Shown: positions 22,841-33,541, counted from the stretch's first letter. The stretch: DNA of 64,000 nt from Dendrolimus kikuchii (GCA_019925095.2 CM034397.1:5723763-5787762), one strand, 5' to 3'. The notes: generated by a model from the letters alone, not told the origin. Program-made: numbers and translations.

Positions 22841-24639
22841 TTGCATAATCATATTAATCCAAAATTACTCTTGAGTTATATCCCCTGTTGACGAAATTGA
22901 ATACATACAATAAGAAGTAGATTTAAATTTTGACTTCCATGTATGACCTTAAAAAAGTGTTATCCAGTGGAACTTATTATTAATAAACACTTGAATTTGA
23001 AGCAGCTCAAACGTAAAGCTTGTTTAGAACCAATTAGAAACTTTTTACAAGTGCTAAATATACTTTCTTTTATAATATCAAATAAAGGATCTATACCAAA
23101 TAAATAAAGGAATCTAGAGAATAAATGGTGAAAGATATGTTCATCGAAATTTGTATTAAATTACCATACTTACCGCTCCATTACTGGTAACGTAGTAGCT
23201 TATGAAGCCATATGGGTCCAGTAATATTTACTAAAAATCGATTCGACATAGACAGACAGACAACATACGGACAGACGGAATGAATAAATGTCGAATTATA
23301 AACGGTTTCATTTTCACCAAAATGTTATTAAATTTCTCCTTCAAATTTCTCATGTTTTACAGATGCAATGTATTATTTTGTGAAATAAAAATCATAATAC
23401 ATAAAAAAAAAAAACATTTTTCATATTCTGAGAAACGATTCTCTCTGCTTTCAAAAAATTTAGAAAATTATGCGAACCATAGATAATACATAATACATGC
23501 GATTCATTACACAACTTTTTTTACAGCCATTGTTAAATATTAAAAACATATCATTTTAAAAAGTTAATTATATAATATTTTATTTACATCAAAATATACA
23601 TAAATTGTAAGCTAACACAACGAAAAACTTATATTACAAATTATTATTTTATTGTGTATTCTACCTACAATCCCTTAAGACTATAACAGATGGAAAACTG
23701 AGCCGAGGTCATTCTACCTCCAATTACCTAGGCTCAGTAAACTAGCAGTCAATGGGTAAGGATCTCAGAAGGTTGGTTACGGTACCTCGCTGGATCGCCA
23801 TACTGATCCAATGTCCAAGGTAGGAACCAACCCTCTGATCATCTGAAAAGTTGACTAGGTGTTTTGTGTGTGAGAGTTAATTAATCAATGTCAATGTGAC
23901 AGGGTGGTCAGAACAGTAACGATCAAAAAAAAATTTAGTTGGTTTACATGTACACGAATTACCCTCATGTATGTTTAACCAAATATTTTAGTTTTCGAGT
24001 TATTAAATTTTTTGTGATTTTTGGGGAAATTTCGACTACATCGGTTTTAATTTTTTTATTTTATGTTTGGTATGTTTATTTGGGAGGTTTTTTATGTAAC
24101 TAAGTCCTTACGAATTGTTGTACTTTTACACGTAAAATAATCAGCACCCCAACATCAAGGCAAATTACACAAAATACTTGAAAATGAAACGAATTATTTC
24201 GAGCGAATCAGACTCGAATTTCCAACTTCATTTCAAAATTGAAAAAGATAACTTCTTAGTTTCACAATACACTACTGCAAAAGCAAAAACGTCTCCAAGC
24301 TGATTGTATTATAGTGATAATTACAAGCTCATATTTAGCTTGCATGGGCGTTAGTTAATATGCGAGCAAGATTTGACTTAAATCTTACTAACTGAATTCG
24401 AACTAGAGGCCTTACTATCAAACGCTTTTCGTCGTTCGTTTTCGTCCATTCAGCCCGAAAGAGACAATTAAAATGTAGATAGAGGAAACAAAGATTACTT
24501 TAAAACTACAATTATATAGTCTGTATAACACAAAATAAATGGAAGATAGGATGGAGAATGTACTTAAATATTAAAAAAAAAACAAGCAAAAAAGATCTAA
24601 AACGACAAAAGACATTTCAGAGTAAAACCTCAGTTCCTT
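22841..24639. other. Spacer with repeat remnants
   Basis: No gene recognised. It includes dispersed repeat W copy 2 (listed separately) and a less AT-rich unidentified stretch at 23690-23870 (ACCTCGCTGGATCGCCATAC). Confidence 0.4.
23430..23615 (+). repeat. Dispersed repeat W, copy 2
   Basis: Carries GAAACGATTCTCTCTGCTTT, TTTACAGCCATTGTTAAAT and ATACATAAATT in the order seen at 8044-8255. Confidence 0.5.
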
Positions 24640-24810
24640 TAAACCTGCGACTATACGAGATTCGACGAGGTACAAGGGATGGAAGGAGTCCTAAATTTCA
24701 TGACGTCACATTAAACTTTAAAACACGAAATTCGAAGTACTAACGGAAATCTTCAAATATTTCCAACTCTATCGGTATCAGCATAATGTTTAAATTATTT
24801 TAAAATAATT
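24640..24810 (+). repeat. Dispersed repeat Z, copy 1
   Basis: The blocks CCTAAATTTCATGACGTCAC, AAACACGAAATTCGAAGTAC and CAGCATAATGTTTAAATTAT recur in the same order and strand at 34910-35090, on the other side of the provirus. Confidence 0.55.
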
Positions 24811-24889
24811 TAAATGGAAGTAAAACTAATTATGGGATTGCTGTTTCAATATAATAATTTCTTGATGTAAAATTGCAAAATATGTGATA

Positions 24890-25000
24890 TCACATTAGGG
24901 AGGGAGGAGTCCCGCAAATGTGACCCGCTGTGACAAGGACGGGGTCAAAAATCACGAAATTCGTGTGACGTAATTTGTAGATGGCCCCTTAAATGTATTT
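24890..25000 (+). repeat. Lepidopteran repeat fragment
   Basis: Carries GGGAGGGAGGAGTC, CAAAAATCACGAAATTCGTG and TGACGTAATTTGTAGATGGC, a combination I associate with dispersed insect repeats. Next to repeat Z and the provirus. Confidence 0.4.
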
Positions 25001-25033
25001 TAAGTATATTTGTTCGTTTTTATTTATGTGCAT

Positions 25034-25237
25034 AAATAAATTTACCCTTTTTAAAAAAGGAATATTTTAATTAAACACTATAAGTAATTATTTTTAGAGA
25101 AGCAACCGCTCACAATAGAAATTAACGACAGACTGAGCTAAACGCATTGAGAACAGGGTATATGATAAGTAAGGCTGCTGAGGTATCTCGGCAGTCTTGC
25201 AGGTAAGCATTAACCCTTGCAGTACATGGGTATAACA
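25034..25237 (-). repeat. 3' LTR
   Basis: About 204 bp, indistinguishable by eye from 33571-33774. The inner end, next to the polypurine tract, is the expected TGTTATACCC (minus strand). The outer end stops at AAATTTATTT, lacking the CCCTTATAACA terminus present in the 5' LTR. Confidence 0.9.
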
Positions 25238-25250
25238 CCTCCCCCTTTAA
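25238..25250 (-). promoter_or_regulatory. Polypurine tract
   Basis: On the minus strand TTAAAGGGGGAGG directly precedes TGTT of the 3' LTR. It is the presumed primer for plus-strand DNA synthesis. Confidence 0.85.
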
Positions 25251-25285
25251 GAAGAGACTTTGGGGATGTTTCAAAGTCTCTGTGA

Positions 25286-27184
25286 TTAAACTTTTACTCT
25301 AGTCGGAGCCTTAGGGGTGACTATTTCTATATCAGAATCTTTATCGGAAGAATCTTTTGAATCCGAATTCTGCGGAGAAAGTAATTTTAATTTAAATCTG
25401 GATGGTTGTGGTCGGTTGCCTCTAGGTTTACAAATTTTATAATATAAGACATAACTAAAATAACAAAGCATACAAATGAAAAGTAAAATCGTTAGGATAG
25501 AATAGTGTGTCCCATATCTTACAATGTGCGGGTTTTCTTTTATGGAATTTAGATCACTTAACATGTTTTCCAAAAGCATTTTGCTTTTCTTATTAAAATC
25601 GTCCAAATCTACATCATGTAACTTGACAGGAGACACATTATCTATTTCATTTAGTTTTACATGGTCGCAACAAGTATCATCAATAAGGTTAAATTCTGGA
25701 AAGCTATTGACAGGTGAAGTTATATTTAAGATATTAGAATTGGGTATAAGTGTTGTACTTTTACAATAACCAACACAATTTTCGGGGATATTAATGATAC
25801 CTGTTCCAATTATTACAGTTTCGTACAATTTGGAATTGGAACAATCAATCGAAAGTTTGGTCGATTCTGATTGTATATAAATCCATTTATTGTTAGAGAT
25901 TGATTTCCAAATATCTATTTTCCCGAACACTGTTTTCGTTTCACACTGCGGTGGTTTTTCACTAATTACCTTTGCTAGTAATTCACTCTCACAGCACTGT
26001 TTCGCGTCCGTGGAATAGACCGTTTCTACATTACAAATGAAGTTACCCGGACTTACATTCTTGCAGTTTCCGAGGTCATTAAAGATACAATACTGTGCCT
26101 TGTCTTTGGTCATTGCTATATATTTATTAGTTGGAAGTATCAAACTAAATGAGTTCGGTTGTTCAGGGTTATGCGGAGTAGGCAGAGCGATGTTGTGGAA
26201 TAGCATGTATTCCTTGGTGCTTACTAACGGTACTTGCACAACAAACATGATTTTATTATTTAAATAATAACATACTAGTTTTGAAATACTTAGAATAAGG
26301 TGCATATTACTTAAATCTAAAACTACGGGCAACTCGAGGTCACCGGGCAAATGACGATGGTTATTAGCAAGCTCTCTGTATAATTGGTTTGGGGTTATAA
26401 TGGCAGGATGCAGGATATTCTGACTACTAAATAATATTGCGTTGGTAATGTCTTCTAATTGAAATGATAACGTAAGTATCGATGCTTCTAAGGTGGTTAG
26501 GATTTCATTAACTTTTACTAATATTTGTAATCCATTTGTTAATTCGGTGATGTTTTTAACACTGACAGAGAGGTTGTTAATAGCGTTACTGAGATAAATT
26601 TCATTATCTTTTATTTTTTGTAAAGTTTCATTATAACGTTCTATTACAGATGTGGTAACCAGTATATTTTCCTTCATGAGCGAAATCAACTGTTTTTCGT
26701 TATTTTGTAATGCTGTTATCGCTTCATCGTATTTGAGAGCATCGTTTTCGTCTAAGGTGCCGAAAACTTGTTTCAGAATTGTACCTATCCCTCCTATCCA
26801 GGCACTGCGTTTTATGCGGTTATCTATTAAGTGTGAGATGGAGGAAAATTCTTTATTCATATCTTGATAACGTGCTTTTAGAGGTTGTAACATATTACGG
26901 CATTCTGTGTCGACTTCCATGATTCTGGTTTGACTACACAATTTTCCTGTGATCTCAAAAGCATTTTCAATGTTCTGTATATGGGAGGTAAAGTGTGAAA
27001 TATCTACCGGTATTAGGATATTTAACTGAACATTTTTAATTTTAAGTTTTCCTAAGTAATCATAGTAGAGGCCTGGACTTGAAGTAATTGATTGGATGTA
27101 GTCTTGATCGGATTGGACCCGAGTTGCGCTGCAAATAATAATTAATGTAAGTCTAACTAACGTAAGTATTCTATTTTGTAATAT
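25286..27184 (-). CDS. env: Env-like fusion glycoprotein
   Basis: Envelope protein of the errantivirus, related by layout to baculovirus F-type fusion proteins (family knowledge; no search run). The frame is open from 27184 to the stop at 25286. It begins without ATG, with a hydrophobic leader (RILTLVRLTLIIICSA), as expected if the start codon is supplied by a spliced mRNA. Features in order: signal-peptide-like segment, a furin-type R-I-K-R site at about 26810 followed by a glycine-rich fusion-peptide-like stretch, a long ectodomain with many cysteines and N-x-S/T sites, one membrane span near the C-terminus (ILTILLFICMLCYF), and a charged cytoplasmic tail. No internal stop was found. It is separated from pol by 141 bases. 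Confidence 0.85.
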   Translation of the reverse strand: MLQNRILTLVRLTLIIICSATRVQSDQDYIQSITSSPGLYYDYLGKLKIKNVQLNILIPVDISHFTSHIQNIENAFEITGKLCSQTRIMEVDTECRNMLQPLKARYQDMNKEFSSISHLIDNRIKRSAWIGGIGTILKQVFGTLDENDALKYDEAITALQNNEKQLISLMKENILVTTSVIERYNETLQKIKDNEIYLSNAINNLSVSVKNITELTNGLQILVKVNEILTTLEASILTLSFQLEDITNAILFSSQNILHPAIITPNQLYRELANNHRHLPGDLELPVVLDLSNMHLILSISKLVCYYLNNKIMFVVQVPLVSTKEYMLFHNIALPTPHNPEQPNSFSLILPTNKYIAMTKDKAQYCIFNDLGNCKNVSPGNFICNVETVYSTDAKQCCESELLAKVISEKPPQCETKTVFGKIDIWKSISNNKWIYIQSESTKLSIDCSNSKLYETVIIGTGIINIPENCVGYCKSTTLIPNSNILNITSPVNSFPEFNLIDDTCCDHVKLNEIDNVSPVKLHDVDLDDFNKKSKMLLENMLSDLNSIKENPHIVRYGTHYSILTILLFICMLCYFSYVLYYKICKPRGNRPQPSRFKLKLLSPQNSDSKDSSDKDSDIEIVTPKAPTRVKV

Positions 27185-27325
27185 CTAACCTAACTATTAT
27201 AATATAATATAATTCTATTACTAACCTATATCTATATCTGTGTAAGTTATATATATTATTTTTCTGGTCTAGATTTTCTATTTCTAAGAGTTTCTGTTTT
27301 TATTTTAATAATTAGTAGGTTTTCT

Positions 27326-30300
27326 TCACAGGTTTCCAACTTCAGCTGGTTTCACCTGGTCATAATGGTGAGTAACATGACGCCGGTTAATAAGCAAGGT
27401 AAGAGTATTATTACCGTTTATTTTAATCACCTTGTAAGGTCCTTTCCAAATAGGCGATAATGCCTTACGTAATCTAAGGTGGTTTTTCAGGTACACATAA
27501 TCGCCGATTTTATATTTGACTGAGCGAGTATGTGTGTCGTAATATGTTTTGGATGATTCTTTGGATTTTCTTATAAAATCTAGAGCTTTTTCACGGGAAT
27601 ATTTTAATCTATTTTGGAGCATACGGACGTAGTCGGGGTATGTCGCTCCTGGAGACTCGTTATAGATGGAATTTGGAATGAATGGTTTATTTCCAAACAT
27701 CAACTCGTAAGGAGTAAAATGGGTTGTGGAATGGACAGAGGTATTATAAGCAAGCATGGCTGTATATACATAACGAGGCCAATTTGTTTGTTCCTCGTTA
27801 ATATAGGATTTTAAATATTCCTTCAAGGTTGAGTGACTCCTCTCGAGAGCGCCTTGGGTTTGTGGATGGTATGGAGAGGACCAAAGGTTCTTGATTTTTA
27901 AGAATTCGCATGTTTTCTTAAAAAGGTCTGACGTAAAGTTGGGGCCCTGGTCTGTAAGGATCATTTTGGGGATACCAAAGATTGATATATAATGGAGCAA
28001 GCATTCGCTTGTTTCTTCGGCAGTAGTACTGCGGATTGGGTATGCGGAAGAGAATTTGGTGAGATCATCTTGGATTGTCAATATATATTTTAGTTTTGCA
28101 GGTCCAGCTTCAGGGAGTGGACCTACAATATCGAGGGATATTCTTTGAGAGGGTTCTGTTGAAGTACTGGTAATTTGCATTGGAGCGCGATTTATTTTCC
28201 TAAGGGCTTTGTTCTCTTGGCAAGATTTACATTGTTTCACATATGATTCTATATCACTACGCATCCCTTTCCAGTAGTATGTTTGTTTTATTCTATTATA
28301 CATTCTGACAGACCCCAAATGGCCTGCTATAGGAATATCGTGGTTATCGACAAGGATCTTCTTAATTTCCGTAGGGGCTGGATATATAATATTATTATGA
28401 TATATTTTGATTTTAATACGTGTGTCATGGAAAAGGTATGTTAATATATTATAGATTTTCACAAAGGAGTGCTTTTCAAACGGATTTTTCAGGTCGGATA
28501 TACTTATTTCATTTATATCTTCAAAGACTATCAATTCGTTTCGAATTGTTTTCAGCGTTTGGAAGATTTCAGGATACGATGATTCGTCGAAATGATGTAC
28601 TTTCATGAAAAGTAAGTAATAGATTTTATTATTGTATTCAATCCTTCGGAAAGAGAAAAGTTCTTTTTCGGCGTTATAAACGTTGGAGAGCGTTTCGGGA
28701 TCACTTAGAATCTCTTGGATATAGGGATTAGATTCATCTAAGTCCATAGATGTAGGGACCAGTGTAATTTTTGTGGAAGACTTCATTAGACTCTCGTTAT
28801 GTTCTTCGATATTTGTATTAAAGGAATTGTTTTTATCTGCCATAGCTTTCAGGAAAGTGGGGTAGTCGTCAACAGGTAAGTCAGGGCATGAACTGGTAGA
28901 TGGAATTGGATCGATATCTGTATGAACATCGGGAATTGACTGTGAGCTCGGCACGCATTCAGGTAAGTTAGGTCTATCGACATTGGATGCAGTATTGGGA
29001 GAGATTGGTAATTCTGATGTATGTTCAGGTAAGTCAATTCTATTAGCGTCAAGTTGGTCATTGGGAAGTAATGGAGGTTCTAATACTTGTTCAGGTAAGT
29101 CAACAACTTCGTTTCCAGGTTCACCTCTGTAGTTTTCAATAATATCCGAAAGTGACATAAGGTCATCGTTTTGGTCGAGGGTATGTGGCGAGGTAGTAAT
29201 GATTTCGTCGGGGTTAAAAGACGGTGGTGATATCAATAAGTCCATTAGATCTCCATCTACTGCAAGGTTGGAATCTGGGTTTCCGGGTTGGATTGGATTA
29301 ACGGGAAAGCGAGACAAGGCATCCGCGTTAGAATTTATTTTTCCTTTCTTGTACTGAATTTCGTATTCGAATTCTTCAAGTTTCAGTCGCCAGCGGACGA
29401 GTCGTGACCCGGGGTCTTTGCAACTAAATAGCCATTGGAGTGGTTTGTGGTCGGTAAGTATTTTAAATCGGTGACCATAAAGGTAAGGTCTGAATATTTT
29501 AGTACCAAAAATTATGGCAAGGCATTCTTTTTCAGTAACTGTGTAATTGCTCTCAGCTTTGTTAAGAGTACGCGACGCATAGGCTATTGGGCGGTCTTGC
29601 CCTACTGCGCCTTGGGATAATATAGCTGATATAGCATGATTGGATGCGTCACAGGTTAGGATGAATGGTTGTGTAAAATCTGGATAGGCTAATATTGGGG
29701 CTGTGACAAGTTTGTTTTTTAAGGATTCAAATGCGAGCTGTTGCTCATTTTGCCATATGAATAGGACGTCTTTCTTTAACAAGGAAGTCAGTGGTTTAGC
29801 CAATTTGGCGAAATCGGGTATAAATCTTCTATAATAGGACACTAAGCCGAGGAAGGATTTGATGTCCTTCGGTGACTGAGGAATCGGGTAGTTTGTTACA
29901 GCTTTAATTTTATCAGGGTTTGGTTTAACGCCGTCTTCACCGATAATATGTCCTAGATATGCTACTTCCTTTCGTAGGAACTCGCACTTTTCTGGTTGTA
30001 GTTTTAAATTAAAACTACGAAGTCTATTGAATACAGCTTTTAGATTGTTAATGTGTGAATTTAAGTCGGCAGAATATATCACGATGTCATCTAGATATAC
30101 GAAACAACGTGTTCCTTGGAGACCGGAAAGGCAGGTATTCATCAATTTCTGAAAAGTGGACGGGGCATTTTTAAGCCCAAATGGCATTCTGTTGAATTGG
30201 TAGTGGCCCTGGGGCACAGAGAAGGCTGTTTTAGGAGCATCTTCGGGAGAAATAAGGATTTGATGGAAGCCTGAGGTAAGATCTAGTGTCGAGAAATATT

Positions 30301-31936
30301 TACTATTTCCTAATTGGTCAAGGATCTCGGATATCTGCGGAATGGGGTAAATTTCACCAATGGTGATATCATTCAACTTGCGATAGTCAATTACTATCCG
30401 CCATTTACGTTGGCCCTGGGAGTCTGCTTTTTTAGGCACTATCCATATTGGTGAACTCCAAGGAGAGGATGAGGGCTCTATGATGCCTTGATTGAGCATT
30501 TTGTCGATTTGAGTTTCAACTTCTTTCTTGTGACATTCTGGGAATCTGTACGACTTAGTGTGAATGGGAACATCGCTGCTTGTTTTTATTTCATGGGCGA
30601 GAGCAGATGTGTGGGACAGCAGATCATTTGCTAAATGGAAAATATCTGAATACTGAGAACAAACTTCTATAAGAGCATTGGATTCTTCTTGATTGAGATG
30701 GTCTATTCTTAAGGAATTAATTACTTCATCGGTACGGTGAGTTGTTTCTCGAGGATTAGCATTGGTGCAAAAGGCAATGGGATGAAGTGGTTCAACCTTA
30801 AGGTTTAGGTTCGGATTAATGCTGATACTGGATTCTGAGATATTAGCGATTGTTAGGTTAACACGATTGTTGTCTTTTATCTTGACTATGCAATTGGATA
30901 TTAATATGTCTTTAGAGACATGTTGATCTATGATAATGCCTTCTTTTAGGTTGGTATTTCGGATTGAACATTCTATAACGGCCTCGCTACGAGGGGGAAT
31001 GACGTAGAAGGGATCGGAGAAGAGTAGTTTTATCTCCATGTTTTCTATTTTCAAAGTATCGTGAGTATAATCAATTTTACAGCCGAACGCGGTTAAAAAG
31101 TCAGTCCCTATAATACCATCGTAAGGTAAGTTAATGTTCTTGATGACATGGAATTTGAAGGATGCTGATTTGGATTTGTTTAATTTTAATTTTAGTTGAA
31201 AATGTCCTTCGGTCAGTGTTGGCTCATCGCCCGGGTCTATACCTTTAAGCTTAATCGGTTCTTTCGTTAGTTTCTGATTTTTGTGAATACTGGATTCTTT
31301 TATTAGACATATAGCAGAACCGGAATCAACTAAAAGAGATAATGGAATATCTGAGGCTGCCGAGTCTAATAGTACGTGAGGCAGGAGCTTTTTTGTAGTG
31401 TCTAAATTAATTTCGTAAACCTTGTTGTCAGTTATGTTGTGGCTTGGGATAACTCTCGGGTTTTTATTTACTGCAACAGGTGAGTGATCTTTTCTTAGAT
31501 TAGGTTTTATATTATATGATTTTAATTTTGTTTCTTTTGTTTCAGATGCTGATTGCGGGAAACTGGATACTTCTGGAATAGGTCCGTCAGTTCGGGGCTG
31601 GTTACCCTGTCGGTTGGACTTTGTAGAAGAGTAAGGTCCGTCGGTTTGGGGCTGTTTACCCTGTCGGTTGGACTCTAGGATAAGGTAAGGTCCGTCGGTT
31701 TGGGGCTGGTTACCCTGTCGATTGGATTTTATGGCTGAGTAAGGTCCGTCGGTTTGGGGCTGTTTACCCTGTCGGTTGGACTCTAGGATAAGGTTAGGAC
31801 CGTCGGTTTGGGGCTGGTTACCCTGTCGGTTGGACCTGAATGTATCAAGATAAGGTCGTTGGCAAGGATTGGATATGGTGTCGGCTTCCTGAACTCGTCT
31901 CGTGCGACACCGAGGCGAGACGCTTATTCGTTTAAA
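27326..31936 (-). CDS. pol: Pro-Pol polyprotein (frameshift product)
   Basis: Reached by -1 frameshifting from gag; the frame is open from the slippery site at 31936 to the TAA at 27326, with no own start codon at the head. Order of domains: a repetitive linker (31581-31850), aspartic protease with LVDSGSA near 31330 and IIGTDFL near 31110, reverse transcriptase with LDLTSGF and the catalytic YLDD near 30090, RNase H with TCDAS near 29650 and TDHKPLQWL, a Pro/Asp-rich linker with repeated DLPE words (about 28850-29250), and integrase with an H-H-C-C zinc module (HLGSVRMYNRIKQTYYW, CKSC), D (LDIVG), D (LTDQGPNF), E (GALERSH) and a WKGPYKV GPY/F-like end. About 1,540 codons. No stop or missing catalytic residue was seen. 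Confidence 0.95.
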   Translation of the reverse strand, partial: FKRISVSPRCRTRRVQEADTISNPCQRPYLDTFRSNRQGNQPQTDGPNLILESNRQGKQPQTDGPYSAIKSNRQGNQPQTDGPYLILESNRQGKQPQTDGPYSSTKSNRQGNQPRTDGPIPEVSSFPQSASETKETKLKSYNIKPNLRKDHSPVAVNKNPRVIPSHNITDNKVYEINLDTTKKLLPHVLLDSAASDIPLSLLVDSGSAICLIKESSIHKNQKLTKEPIKLKGIDPGDEPTLTEGHFQLKLKLNKSKSASFKFHVIKNINLPYDGIIGTDFLTAFGCKIDYTHDTLKIENMEIKLLFSDPFYVIPPRSEAVIECSIRNTNLKEGIIIDQHVSKDILISNCIVKIKDNNRVNLTIANISESSISINPNLNLKVEPLHPIAFCTNANPRETTHRTDEVINSLRIDHLNQEESNALIEVCSQYSDIFHLANDLLSHTSALAHEIKTSSDVPIHTKSYRFPECHKKEVETQIDKMLNQGIIEPSSSPWSSPIWIVPKKADSQGQRKWRIVIDYRKLNDITIGEIYPIPQISEILDQLGNSKYFSTLDLTSGFHQILISPEDAPKTAFSVPQGHYQFNRMPFGLKNAPSTFQKLMNTCLSGLQGTRCFVYLDDIVIYSADLNSHINNLKAVFNRLRSFNLKLQPEKCEFLRKEVAYLGHIIGEDGVKPNPDKIKAVTNYPIPQSPKDIKSFLGLVSYYRRFIPDFAKLAKPLTSLLKKDVLFIWQNEQQLAFESLKNKLVTAPILAYPDFTQPFILTCDASNHAISAILSQGAVGQDRPIAYASRTLNKAESNYTVTEKECLAIIFGTKIFRPYLYGHRFKILTDHKPLQWLFSCKDPGSRLVRWRLKLEEFEYEIQYKKGKINSNADALSRFPVNPIQPGNPDSNLAVDGDLMDLLISPPSFNPDEIITTSPHTLDQNDDLMSLSDIIENYRGEPGNEVVDLPEQVLEPPLLPNDQLDANRIDLPEHTSELPISPNTASNVDRPNLPECVPSSQSIPDVHTDIDPIPSTSSCPDLPVDDYPTFLKAMADKNNSFNTNIEEHNESLMKSSTKITLVPTSMDLDESNPYIQEILSDPETLSNVYNAEKELFSFRRIEYNNKIYYLLFMKVHHFDESSYPEIFQTLKTIRNELIVFEDINEISISDLKNPFEKHSFVKIYNILTYLFHDTRIKIKIYHNNIIYPAPTEIKKILVDNHDIPIAGHLGSVRMYNRIKQTYYWKGMRSDIESYVKQCKSCQENKALRKINRAPMQITSTSTEPSQRISLDIVGPLPEAGPAKLKYILTIQDDLTKFSSAYPIRSTTAEETSECLLHYISIFGIPKMILTDQGPNFTSDLFKKTCEFLKIKNLWSSPYHPQTQGALERSHSTLKEYLKSYINEEQTNWPRYVYTAMLAYNTSVHSTTHFTPYELMFGNKPFIPNSIYNESPGATYPDYVRMLQNRLKYSREKALDFIRKSKESSKTYYDTHTRSVKYKIGDYVYLKNHLRLRKALSPIWKGPYKVIKINGNNTLTLLINRRHVTHHYDQVKPAEVGNL
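31581..31850 (-). repeat. Five tandem 54-bp repeats in the gag-pol linker
   Basis: Repeat starts (GGTCCGTCGGTTTGGGGCTG on the plus strand) lie at 31581, 31635, 31689, 31743 and 31797, exactly 54 bases apart. Each encodes 18 residues (SNRQGNQPQTDGP plus YLILE or variant) in the pol frame, so the reading frame is preserved. Confidence 0.9.
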
Positions 31937-32955
31937 GGGGCTAGCGAAACATCAACTTCATCCTGCCCGATTTGTTCGTCCGGTTGATCAACGAAGTTCA
32001 CCCGCGGTGGTGATCTTGGTGAATTTAGGGTGTTAGATGAGTTAGGATAAAACCTATAACGGTTATTGTTATATTCTCGTTTTTTACACGAAGAAATATC
32101 ATGGCCGGCCGTCTTACAATAGCGGCAAAAGACCCTGGGTGGTCCTTGAGTTGAAGGGGTGAACGTCCTTTGTGGATTCGTATTATATTCTGGTCTGGGT
32201 GTGCTTGTGCTTGGTTTATTTCTATTAAAATTACTAGGTTTATGTTCGATCTGTGGGCGTCTATAAAGTGTCTGTTGAATGCGTTCTTCAGACACGGCTA
32301 AGTTAATGGCTTCGTTAAGCGTCCTGGGAGATCTACATCTGACAATGTTTGAAATACGGGGATGTAATCCCATAAGGAAATGATGGAGCGCAAGGTCTTC
32401 CATGGCCGCAGTGCGGCCGGGCAACTCCTTACTCTTCGTATTGGCTAGAGAAATTTCCGTCAATAGTTGTGAAAGGTGAGTTTCCACCTTAAGGGCGTAT
32501 TGGCTAACATTCTCCTGCGGACCTTGTCTGCTTTCTTGAAGCTCCGTTAGGAGGTGGGAATAATGTTTTCTTTCGCTGAACTGATTTTTAAGAAATTCCT
32601 TTAGTTGTTCCCAGGACGAGAACTCTTTGATGGAGCAGGCTATCTCCGCTTTACCATTTAATTGGCTGAGGATATATTTAAATAGAATAGTTCTTTGAGT
32701 TTCGGATGCGAGTTCGTATGCATTTTCGCAATTAACTAAAAATGAATTTAAGGTTTCGCGGCTGCCGTCATATGCTTTAATGAATTTAAATAATGTGTTT
32801 AGGTCCAACTCAGACATCGCAAGGATTGCAGCTGTTTTCCTGGTGAGCCGAGGTGAAATAACAGGTGATTTCGCTTCCGAATCACTTACAATCTGTTCCG
32901 GTTCTGGAATAAGTACTGTGAGTTTTGTTTCTTCCTGTTTAGGCACTTTTGGCAT
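31924..32955 (-). CDS. gag: Gag-like structural protein
   Basis: A 343-residue frame starting at ATG 32955 (MPKVPKQEE). The central part (LNTLFKFIKAYDG, FLVNCENAYEL, HLSQLLTEIS) resembles capsid regions of gypsy elements. Near the C-terminus there is one zinc knuckle, C-x2-C-x4-H-x4-C (FCRYCKTAGHDISSC), for RNA binding. It stops at TAA 31924 just after the slippery heptamer, so most ribosomes end here and some shift into pol. Length and single knuckle fit errantivirus Gag; the first ATG of the open frame was chosen. The leader from the 5' LTR is about 600 bases. Confidence 0.9.
   Translation of the reverse strand: MPKVPKQEETKLTVLIPEPEQIVSDSEAKSPVISPRLTRKTAAILAMSELDLNTLFKFIKAYDGSRETLNSFLVNCENAYELASETQRTILFKYILSQLNGKAEIACSIKEFSSWEQLKEFLKNQFSERKHYSHLLTELQESRQGPQENVSQYALKVETHLSQLLTEISLANTKSKELPGRTAAMEDLALHHFLMGLHPRISNIVRCRSPRTLNEAINLAVSEERIQQTLYRRPQIEHKPSNFNRNKPSTSTPRPEYNTNPQRTFTPSTQGPPRVFCRYCKTAGHDISSCKKREYNNNRYRFYPNSSNTLNSPRSPPRVNFVDQPDEQIGQDEVDVSLAPLNE
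31930..31936 (-). promoter_or_regulatory. -1 ribosomal frameshift site TTTAAAC
   Basis: On the minus strand the gag frame reads T-TTA-AAC-GAA-TAA, a canonical X-XXY-YYZ heptamer one codon before the gag stop. Slipping back one base gives exactly the frame that is open through the repeats, protease and RT. Confidence 0.9.
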
Positions 32956-33541
32956 AATTTAATTTATGAATGAAAAATAAATCGGAACAGATAGCAAGTT
33001 AATGTGATTACGACAACATTAATTATTAAGTTATGGAACCCTAATTTATATATAAAGCGATGACCAAAGACTAACACTTACAGTATTAGCAGTGCGTAGG
33101 CGACGGATATAGATGAGACGGACAGGAACATTCCGATGCGATAAGGCTGCGTATCGGGTTACCTCACTCGAAACTTGGTTCTTCAAATTGATGCGGATAT
33201 TTATTATGTTTTCAGGTTTAGAATTGGAACTCCTTGGTTGATCGAAGGTAGGTAACTGCGGCTCAGGATACCTCTTCACAGGATATGCAGATCTACTCCA
33301 GGGGCTGACAGCGTCGTTGTAATAATACAGCCGGGTATAGCAGGATAATGTGGTAAGTATTTAGACCACTATCGGGAATCGGCGGTGTGTTTAACACAAA
33401 CACAACTGGATACACGAGGATATTTGGTAAGTCTTGACACTTTTCATTAAAATCACGTATAGTTTTTAGAAATTAGGATTCTGGTTTTGCGAGATCCGGG
33501 GTGAGTCTGCGATGCGGTTGCTAGGCACTGGGGATTTCCGG
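32956..33541 (-). other. Errantivirus 5' leader
   Basis: Untranslated leader between the primer-binding site and gag. It should contain the packaging region and, if env is spliced, the donor site; I could not pin either down. Confidence 0.5.

Noticed and set aside
28849..29061. Minus-strand open frame overlapping pol in another frame
   Set aside because: It is an alternate-frame shadow of the pol linker and has no motif of its own.
33046..33279. Open frame of 77 residues in the provirus leader
   Set aside because: No domain, poor context and located in the 5' leader; taken as chance.
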